Shown one piece after another: positions 56,640-64,000 of a stretch of 64,000 nucleotides of DNA (positions are counted from its first letter, which is position 1; the number at the start of each line of letters is the position of its first letter). The position numbers were made by a program, and so were the translations under genes. The notes under the pieces were generated by a model. It had not been told where the DNA came from, ran no database searches, and saw only the letters and a program-made list of their open reading frames with translations. The stretch spans positions 558,001-622,000 of the forward strand of contig JACDTU010000006.1 of the NCBI GenBank assembly GCA_022376465.1, read 5' to 3'. The stretch is from Cubamyces lactineus. Lineage: Eukaryota; Basidiomycota; Agaricomycetes; Polyporales; Polyporaceae.

Positions 56640-58300
56640 ATGTCTTCCGCCAACGTAGCAGAATTGATCGAAGAATATCAGGGCATGTAAGTCTCATGGT
56701 CGCGTTCATACCGCCCTCTGACCCTTCACTAATGTACATGGGTGCATCAGGTTCGATTACAACGCTATAGGCTATGCTTGTCTAGGTGCGAATGATTTGA
56801 GTGCCGGACTGGCCCCCTGTGTCTGAGCTGAACGTCACGCTTGCATAGCATTACTGGTGTACGACTGGCTCACTTCCCTTGGCCAAGAGAGCGTTGTCAT
56901 CTGGAGCAAACCAAAGACAGCCGCGTCCGCGTTGTACATCTTCAGTCGCTACAGTGTTCTCCTGTCCAATGTCATCGCATTGCTAGCAGGCTTCCCTGGC
57001 ATATTGATAACGGAGGTATGTCACCCACTACTCGATTGCCTACGGAGCTAGACTAATCTTGTCTTCTCACAGAGGTGAGCTCGATGTGAGATACATTCTA
57101 AGTCAGAACCGGCGTTGACCACGAAATCAAGATGTGTGGCAACTATCTACCTCAGCGTGGTCGTCAAATACGTCGCTATGATAGCGCCTGCAGGTAAGCC
57201 CAGTGGTTTCCAACCGAGACCCCGAGCGGACGTATGCTGATATCTTTCAACTAGTTTTCTCTGCCCTGAGAGTGTACGCGTTGACTCAGAAGAACAAACC
57301 GCTCTCTGCGGTGGTGCTCGTCCTCGGACTGGGGCCTTTTGTAGTCAACATGGTGAGAGTGGCCGCATTGCCCGAGACCACATTGCCCGAATTATACTGA
57401 CCGGTGTTACGCAATAGGCTGCAATCTATCAGATCAACTTCTCCTTCGATGACGTTGGATGCCAGGCTTTCTTTGTTTCCACTTATACTATCAATATCAT
57501 GTGAGTCCTTACTACATCGCTCCGTACGGATGATATACTTCAGTTCAGCCGTTGACCAACATTGTAGACGTAAGGCATCCATGCTAATCGCTGCCGCGTG
57601 AACTTCTGACGCTGTCTGCCTCAGTGGTTGTCTTTGCAAGAGCTCCGCTCATCCTATCCGACTTGATCGTCGTCATTGTCACCTGGTTTGTGTCCTACAA
57701 AGTCGTTAGGTTTGCCAAGAACACGATCGAAGGACCAACTCTTCATCAGGTCATGCTAGAAAATGGTCAGTTTGATCACATGTCCACTTGTGTTGCTGGC
57801 ACTGATTCATTCGCAATTGTACAGGTACCCTGTATTTCTTGTATGTGATATGGAGTTGAAACAATAGAGCTACGGAACTGACCGCGTCCATTGCTAGGTG
57901 TCTCATGGTTCTGAATATCCTTCAGATCGTGTTTTATGTGCTCTCTGTACGCGTCTCAAGCTCGCTGGAAGGTACATCAGAGCTCATCATCGCCTCGACA
58001 GATTTTCGCCTTCATCACGGAAAGCTATATCATCGAAACTCTCGACCCGTAAGTCCATCTACCTGGCCCTCAAGCTGATGATGCAGACACTCATGAGTAT
58101 ATAACATCTCTAGCCTGTCTTCGATGTTAATCTGCCACTTCATACTCAACCTGCGTCAAGTCGATAACCGGTCTTCCCACACATCCACACCCTCTTTCGT
58201 TATGCATGATCTAGGACACGTTGTCTCGCTACAGTTTCCATTTGCTGACCAGGTCCATACCACCCACTTCACCAATTTCTCCGAGACGTCTGACGTGTAG
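56640..58300 (+). CDS. DUF6533-type multi-pass membrane protein
   Basis: An intron-dense gene of a large basidiomycete family with an N-terminal DUF6533 domain and about seven helices. Readable exons are 56640..56686, 56751..56785, 56849..57015, an exon ending at 57193, 57255..57352, 57418..57500, 57641..57765, 57825..57840, 57898..57946, 58002..58048 and 58114..58300. Pieces in order: MSSANVAELIEEYQG, LLVYDWLTSL, ALYIFSRYSVLLSNVIALLAG, VATIYLSVVVKYVAMI, ALRVYALTQKNK, DLIVVIVTWFVSYKV, GTLYFL-CLMVLNILQIVFYVLS, then the usual LSSMLICHFILNLRQV and a hydrophilic tail. The junction after 57015 (acceptor and frame of the next exon) could not be resolved, and the limits near 57500-57641 are ambiguous, so a frameshift is possible. 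Function unknown; sometimes likened to 7-TM receptors. Confidence 0.7.
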
Positions 58301-58387
58301 AGGGTCGTGGAGCAAGATGCGTATCGTGATCTTATATACCGTGCTACGTTGTGACAATACCAGCCCGATATTCCCTGCTCGTCAAGT

Positions 58388-59835
58388 CTATGCCGGCGGG
58401 AGGAAGACGCCCCATAGAACACAACTTGTTGCTCCCCAGAGCACGCTCCAGCCAATCCACCATCTCGCCCATTTGGGCCGCTCGACGACGAGCCACGCCG
58501 CTGCCCAGTACGTCAGGGGCATCGCCGCGGCGAACCTGAGCACGATCTGCGTGTGTGACGCGAAGATGAGGATGAAGCAGAGCACGAGCGCATGGATGAC
58601 GTGCGGCGCGATTGTTGGCGAGAGGAACGGTGACCGCGAGGTGTGGTCGTCGGGAGACCGGCGCGCGGTTGCTCGTCCGTATGCGAAGGCGACGAGGCGC
58701 GGGCCAAGCGCGAGGCGAATGTAGTGCGTAGCGAAAGTGAGGAGTAGAAGAAGTGGCGGTGCGCCAAGGAGGAAGTTCGGGATCTGCTGGAGGGTCCAGT
58801 ACCGCAGTAAACCGACGTTCCAGTATTTTCCCTGGACGTAGGTGTAGATGGACGGAGGGAACGCGCTGCACCATGGGGCGAGGGTATCTGTCCCCTCACA
58901 GAAGAGCCGATATGCGTGATACTGGTAGTAGAAAAAGAATGCGACCGCGAATGTGCAAAGCGCCAGAGCATACAGGACGCGGCCGATGTGTACCTACAGG
59001 ATATTCAGTCAGTGTACCGTTTTATTAGGTTTTAAAGTCCAAACGTACCTTACGATGAGCGAGCAGTGGTTCAACCACAAGGCCCCAGAGTATGAAGCCG
59101 GCGAGGAGGATACCATTGGAGCGAAATGTCGTTGCCGCAGCAAAGCAGCACGTCGCGAGGAACCATTGCCTGTGCGCGCAAAATCGCATCCCTGCCGGGC
59201 GTCGCTCGTCAGCCGAGATTGCTGAATCGACGGAATGATCTCTCCTTACCCATATACGAGAGGAACGTGAAGAACGGCTCGCTATATCCTGCCATGCGCA
59301 AGGTGGTCGGGCTGCTAGGCAACAGCGACAACAACGACGCGAGCAGCGCAATCGAGCGCGAGCCCAAATGGGTGAGCGTCAAGTCGTAAAGTACTAGCAC
59401 GGATGGTATAGACAGAAGTGAGGATGTAAGGCCCCCAAGTAGGATGTCTTCCCACTCCAGGAATGAGCTTTTCGGTCGGTCCTGTCCTAGATTCCGTACG
59501 GCGTCCATGAAGACGGCCCATGTTCGCATGACGCGAGGTACTCCGGGAAAGAACGCCCATTGTTGCTCGTACACGTAGCCGTCCTTCGCGATGGGCGCGA
59601 AGTAGAAGACGTCCCAGCGTAGGGCGGCAGAAGCGAGTGCGCGGCGAAGTGAGAAATATGGTGTTGGAGGCAGTAGAATGTGCGGCGAGGAGTCGAAGAG
59701 CGGTAGTTGGGAGGATAGCGTCGTCAAGAAGATGGTGAGTAGTGTAGCGCAGGATGACAAGATGATCAAGAAGCGAATATGACCGCGAGCGGCCAGTGAC
59801 TTCGCTTGAATAGCTTCAGGTGATACCGTCGGCAT
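58388..59835 (-). CDS. GPI18: GPI mannosyltransferase 2 (PIG-V/Gpi18)
   Basis: ER membrane enzyme that adds the second mannose to the GPI anchor precursor. Exons 59250..59835, 59049..59191 and 58388..58993 (introns 58 and 55 bases) encode 444 residues. Family marks: LRWDVFYFAPIAKDGYVYEQQWAFFPGVPRVMR at about 69-100, with the luminal WD before the catalytic region; SPTTLRMAGYSEPFFTFLSYMG; then QWFLATCCFAAATTFRSNGILLAGF; and FPPSIYTYVQGKYWNVGLLRYWTLQQIPNFLLG near the C-terminal side. Multiple hydrophobic helices run through the whole length, ending WSVLWGATSCVLWGVFLPPA. The in-frame ATG at 59835 was taken as start; frame upstream of it has no other ATG nearby. The 3' end lies only 87 bases from the convergent DUF6533 gene. 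Confidence 0.92.
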
Positions 59836-60088
59836 TGTGTATGCTTGAAGATATGTCGCCGAGGCGGCCAAGTAGTATGACGACTCCAGAGATCTAACAC
59901 CACACAGTAAGAATCCACTAGAGGCTTCGTGTCAGACAATGTCTATGTCGTACCGTACGGTGCTGTCTTCGATAGCAGGCCTGCAGAGACGTTATGCAAT
60001 ATGAGTTAGCTGCCCATCCCTCTGCCTCCGTTTGCGGTGTGGGTGCTGCAGTTCAACGCAGTCGATGCATGCAGTGGCGGCGAACTTG

Positions 60089-60753
60089 AAGTCGATTAGG
60101 GCAGGGGGAAACAGGTCAGGGCGCCTGATTGACCGAGCTAATTAACAGCAAGCAAGCCAGGATGTGCCCACCGCGTAATTTACAGGCGTAATTGACCGTC
60201 ATTTACTTGGGCGTCAATTTACCGCCATTTACAAGTATATTAGCATTTTTGGCGTGAATTACCCATTTGGATTCGAGTGAATCTCCTTCGCTGACTCGGA
60301 AACGCACTGCATTTTGCTGTACAAGCGAAGTCCGTTAGCCATTAAATTTGATATTGCCTATGAACCAAGTACGACTTGCGGACTGAGATTGGCAGTGACG
60401 TCTCCTTCATGAGATAGGCCCGGGTATTGTGACATCAATACTAAAATTTTGGTATAAATATGCAGGTGGCTGATGGCGCACTGAGCCGCATAGTAGGAGC
60501 AATCAGCGCTAACGTAAGAACTTACCTTGCAGACGGTTGAATAGTGTTGTGCCTAGCAGCTTTGGCCTCTATAGCCACCATCAGCCTTTCCAAAGTCGCA
60601 TCTCACATCCATCGGGGGCCCACCTGATTTACTCTAATTAACACCCAGTTGGAGCCCATGGTGAGATTGACATTGTATTTGACGGTAAATGACCTAAGCT
60701 AATTAGCGCCAAGCTAATTTGCCTGACCTGCTTCCCCCTGCCCTAAAGTCGAT
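60089..60753. mobile_element. hAT-type MITE with 8-bp target duplication
   Basis: The element spans 60097..60745 (649 bases). Its ends are near-perfect inverted repeats: TAGGGCAGGGGGAAACAGGT on the left against the complement of the right end with one base different over the first 24. It is flanked by the direct repeat AAGTCGAT at 60089-60096 and 60746-60753. An 8-bp duplication with TAGGG-type ends is the signature of hAT transposons. No transposase frame is present, so it is non-autonomous. The inside is AT-rich with subterminal repeats of the TAATTTAC / ATTTACCG and AGCTAATTA types on both sides. It sits between the PIG-V gene promoter and a tRNA gene. Confidence 0.85.
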
Positions 60754-60802
60754 GCGTAACAGTGAGTAAAAGCGCCTGCAGAAGACGATCGGAGTAAGGT
60801 GC

Positions 60803-60807
60803 AAAAA
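60803..60807 (-). terminator. RNA polymerase III terminator
   Basis: Five T on the minus strand, one base after the discriminator of tRNA-Val. Confidence 0.8.
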
Positions 60808-60808
60808 G

Positions 60809-60891
60809 TGGTTCAGTCCGGGCTCGAACCGGAGACCTCCTGTGAACACCAAATGTGAGACAGACGTGATAACCAACTACACCACTGAACC
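60809..60891 (-). tRNA. tRNA-Val (anticodon CAC) with 9-nt intron
   Basis: On the minus strand a full cloverleaf can be drawn: acceptor stem GGTTCAG/CTGAACC (7 pairs), D arm GTGTAGTTGGTTATCAC, anticodon stem TCTGT/ACAGG with loop CTCACA...C, variable AGGTC, T arm TCCGG-TTCGAGC-CCGGA, discriminator A. The anticodon is CAC, reading GTG (Val). Nine extra bases follow position 37, the standard site for a eukaryotic nuclear tRNA intron. A run of five T lies just downstream (60803-60807), a Pol III terminator. Boxes A and B are intact. Confidence 0.93.
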
Positions 60892-61068
60892 GTTGTAGTT
60901 TACTCAACGGTGCGTGTAGATTAAAGGTTAGTATACGCTTTGAACCACAATCTCCCCAGGGTCAATGATCCCGGTCATCCAGTCCTCGCTCACGGTGGTA
61001 GATTGCGGAGTATTAAGAGGCGACCGCACTAATCATACTAATACACATGATTGAATGCCCTTTCAACA

Positions 61069-62895
61069 TCACCAAAAACCAGCACGATCCCAGGCCCCTT
61101 GCTCCTGTCCCTCTTTCATCCATCCTAGCCTGTCAGCAGTCAATCCCGCAACGCGTATGAAGAGAGTGCCGTCAAGAACCTCGGCGCCCTCGAGTTCAGT
61201 ACCCGTGAAGTATCCGGCGTCGCGTGTTCCATACACAGTCGCATTATGCATCAGTGCTCGCTGGAGCTTGCAGACATGCTCTCCGGGATGCGTCAACGTG
61301 GTTTGGATGATGGGAAGCCACGGATTGGCTGCGGCATCGTCCGGGGTCAACGTATCCTTGGCGGCAGGAATGTCTTCACGCCCCAGAGACGGTGGGCTAG
61401 GCTTCGGGGTCGTAGCTTCGTAGAACTCACGGGTGGGCAGGGCAGGGCGGCCGCGTGCGATGTACCAAGCAAGACTCATGGCGAAGTATGTACGCAAAAG
61501 CAGCGCCATCGAACTGGGGGAGAGGTATGCGGCGAAGGAGGGTAGGAAGAGCGAGGACGTCACAAGATGCATGCTATACATCTCGGATGAGCATTCTATA
61601 GTTCGCAACAGGCCTCAGTTGGCACTCACTAGAAGAAGTCGGCGTTGTATTGCTTGGTCGGGGATCGGTCACGTCCAGCCCAACCAGCAACACCGTATAT
61701 GATAGCGTTCACCCATGTCAGCTCCTCGGTCTTCTTTTGTATAGCGGCAGAAGAGGCGCCTTCGCCGTCCAGATCAGCAGCCCATTCGGCCGCGAGTTCA
61801 GCGAGTGCGCTGCCGACCTTCTCCGTGACGAGGTCAAAAGGCGACGATCCCTCCGGAGTAGGCAGTCCGATATCTGTGGCGGAAAAGTTCGAGTTCGCCA
61901 GCACGCGCGCGAGGATGGTGAACGCGTGGGGTGCGCTCGCCTTCTCCCCGTGGCTCGCGGTGTGTCCGCTCGCTGTAGGGCGCTTCCGCAGGGAGAGCGA
62001 CGGTATCAGAGCCGAGAGCCGAGAAACCGAACCCGTGCTAGAATCCTTTGAGTGCTGGAAGAAAGCATTAGGGACAAGTGCCTTTCCCTGATCTTTGTGA
62101 GTAGCAGCTTGAGCGAGTCCTGACGTAGCGTGAGCAAACAGTGATCATTTGGGTACCGTGACGAGAATTCTTGGACGCACCCTCTGCCACCAATCCAAGG
62201 AAGCCGAATTCCAGTCCGCAACCGATATGGATCATCGGATGGGCTAAGGCAGCATAGAACCTGGGGAGCATGTGGAATTCGCCTTCAATGCCGCTACCAC
62301 CAACATTAGCCCGCGACGAGAAAACGTATTCTTCAAGGACGTCCGTGATGTCTTTATCATGCAGCTGAGCCCTGAAGAAATCGAGGTATGAATTATAGAA
62401 CCTGTGTGCAGCGGCCAGGTTAGAGGGCGACGGTCATCGGCATTCATATTTCAGCTGCTCACTCTCGCTTTCCCAGGTTGACCCAGAAGTTCTTCTCATT
62501 GATGGGCTCGGGAGCCTCAAAAGCCGGTCGCATGTACGCAACATGAGTCTGGTAAGCCGCCTCGATAAGGGGTCCTCCGGCTCCTAGTGCATATATCGCT
62601 ACAAGATGGTGGGAAGCATGGCTGCAATGTGGTGAACATCGGTTTGTTAGATCCCAGGACATGCCGAGACTCACTTGTGGAAACCAAGGTCGTTGAAGAA
62701 TCCGTGCCACTTGACGTGGTTGTCCTTCAGCGCATTCGCCAATGCGACACTCGACGCATGTGTGATGCCTGGCAGACGAGCAGGTGCCTGCGAAGACGGC
62801 GGCGAGGACGGCAGTGGGAACAAAGTGTCGAGTTCCTCAGGCTTAGGAGTAAACATTGTGTTCGTTAAAGTAGGAAAGAATGGAAATGTAGCCAT
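61069..62895 (-). CDS. questin-oxidase-like protein 2
   Basis: Five exons, 62675..62895, 62463..62621, 62181..62401, 61630..62119 and 61069..61573 (introns 53-61 bases), encode 531 residues. Same family and exon plan as the gene at 29769; the second exon is 159 bases in both. Motifs: [81 protein letters not shown] and NADFFYMHLVTSSLFLPSFAAYL, ending ADRLGWMKEGQEQGAWDRAGFW. Family members include questin oxidase and AflY, which open aromatic polyketide rings; the substrate here is unknown. No biosynthetic partner genes are adjacent. A second in-frame ATG (MFTPKPEEL) 12 codons downstream could also be the start. Confidence 0.88.
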
Positions 62896-63483
62896 GGCGA
62901 GTCCTCTGTGCGCATTTGTACCCAGCTAGTTCGCGGTCGATCGGCATTCGCGCGCATTGCACATGTGAACGCGCCAAGAATCGGGTCACGAGAATACCTT
63001 CGCCTTACAGAGCTTAGAGCGTCTCGTGGGATGGGGAATGAGTAACAAGCGTCTCAGAGAGGGGTGCATGACCCTGTCCGTAGGCGTCGTGAGCATGGGG
63101 CTGCGTATTTGAGTCAGCCTTCACATTGCAAGAAGGATGCACAGTGCCGCTTCTGGTACCTGGATTCGCCACAAGGCGGTTCGGGCTCCCATGAGGACTC
63201 TTCAAACTGTCTAGCCGGATCATACGTGGACTGTCGGCGACGTTAGGCCTTCATATGAGCTCTCAGAACGCCAACGTCCACTTGAGACCGTATCACAGCG
63301 AGACGCCTGCGCTGCACAGCGCCTCACAAGACTTGACGTCGATTATTAGTCAGGGGGCCACCAACACGTGATTGGGAATCACAGTATTGCATACGTCTAC
63401 CTGAAGGTATACGTCAGCGGGCTCCTGCGGCATGTTCGAAGGCCAACTTACTATATTACAGAGTCCGCATATTGTCGAAAACT
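62896..63483. other. spacer without a gene
   Basis: 5' flank of the questin-oxidase-like gene and 3' flank of the permease gene. No gene seen. Confidence 0.5.
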
Positions 63484-64000
63484 CTACGAGTATGCCACGG
63501 TTATACTCTTCGACACGCTTTCTAGGTCAGTCTCGCTCGCTCTATCGGAATGGTTCTTCTCAGAGAAGGTACCAAACACGTCATCGTCATCCACAACTCC
63601 CAAGCCAGCGGGTGGGAACGCCTTGCTGAGGATGACGTGGACGAACGCACTGATGGAGAATCCGAGTGGCCAAGCAAGATCGTATACGTGGATCCACCCA
63701 TCTGAGACGCTGATGGAACTTGCAGATACAGAGCTAACGAAGCCCGCTGCAAAAGTCGCTTGACCTCGAACGGTGAGAGGGATAGAATCGACGTTTAGAC
63801 TTACGCATGAGAGGCCAGACACCGAACGCCCAAGAGATCACTGCGCGCAGATTGACTCCGTAGGCAAAGTAGTAGACCGAGCGTGTGCTGGGCATGTACA
63901 GATGCGACAAGCGGAGCATCTTGCGCCGCACCAGAATGTAGTCGGAGACCATCACGCCCTGCGTAACAAAAGGTTAGCTTGGAACGCTGCCATGTATGGT
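63484..64000 (-). CDS. NCS1-family nucleobase permease, C-terminal part (5' end outside window)
   Basis: Two exons are visible, 63805..63958 and 63484..63764, separated by a 40-base intron; a further intron begins at 63959 and runs out of the window. The sequence GVMVSDYILVRRKMLRLSHLYMPS, then YYFAYGVNLRAVISWAFGVWPLM, matches the region of fungal uracil/allantoin (Fur/Dal4-type) permeases around helix 10. ATFAAGFVSSV and WIHVYDLAWPLGFSISAFVHVILSKAFPPAGLG form the last two helices. The acidic tail (VVDDDDVFGTFSEK) is typical of the family. It is a plasma-membrane symporter; substrate not deducible from this part. Confidence 0.82.

Noticed and set aside
1..64000. CRISPR arrays, bacterial operons, ribosome binding sites
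   Set aside because: No regularly spaced repeats; introns, Pol III tRNA features and gene families show a eukaryotic nuclear genome.

Overview
The window reads as nuclear DNA of an agaricomycete fungus, most likely a polypore-type basidiomycete. The evidence is genes cut by many short GT-AG introns (mostly 50-70 nt), a tRNA gene with an intron next to the anticodon, and families typical of these fungi: HET-domain, F-box, MYND-finger, DUF6533 and questin-oxidase-like proteins. The organism assignment is inferred from gene content and not proven.

Left part (1-12.8 kb). The 3' end of an MFS transporter gene is followed by a very small four-exon gene for a cysteine-rich hydrophobic peptide. Next come three tandem F-box genes on the plus strand. 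The first carries a frameshift. The second and third are each followed by a convergent MYND-finger gene with identical exon lengths in both copies, so an F-box/MYND unit of about 3.4 kb has been duplicated. An AT-rich stretch without a recognisable gene follows.

Housekeeping block (12.8-17.6 kb). It holds a DnaJ protein with a C-terminal X-type region, cytosolic tyrosyl-tRNA synthetase and, convergent to it, a small secreted protein. A stretch of 4.8 kb with no confident gene leads to an AzgA-like purine permease of 12 exons (22.4-25.3 kb).

Middle (26-43 kb). A HET-domain pseudogene, a questin-oxidase-like gene, a gene-free stretch of about 6.9 kb rich in short tandem repeats, and an 11-exon cyclopropane-fatty-acyl-phospholipid synthase gene.

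Right part (43-64 kb). A HET-domain gene on the minus strand is followed by several decayed copies of its own C-terminal modules. Then come a second, unrelated F-box/LRR-like gene, a glutathione S-transferase, a head-to-head inverted duplicate of an unknown gene whose inner halves are almost identical, sterol C-4 methyl oxidase (ERG25), a DUF6533 membrane protein, GPI mannosyltransferase 2 (PIG-V), a 649-bp hAT-type MITE with a perfect 8-bp target duplication, tRNA-Val(CAC), a second questin-oxidase-like gene and the 3' part of an NCS1 nucleobase permease.

Most conserved genes act independently in protein synthesis and folding, sterol, GPI and lipid synthesis, and nucleobase uptake. The notable structure lies in the duplicated accessory genes. 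Exon coordinates were read by eye from splice signals and reading frame; no alignment or search was run.
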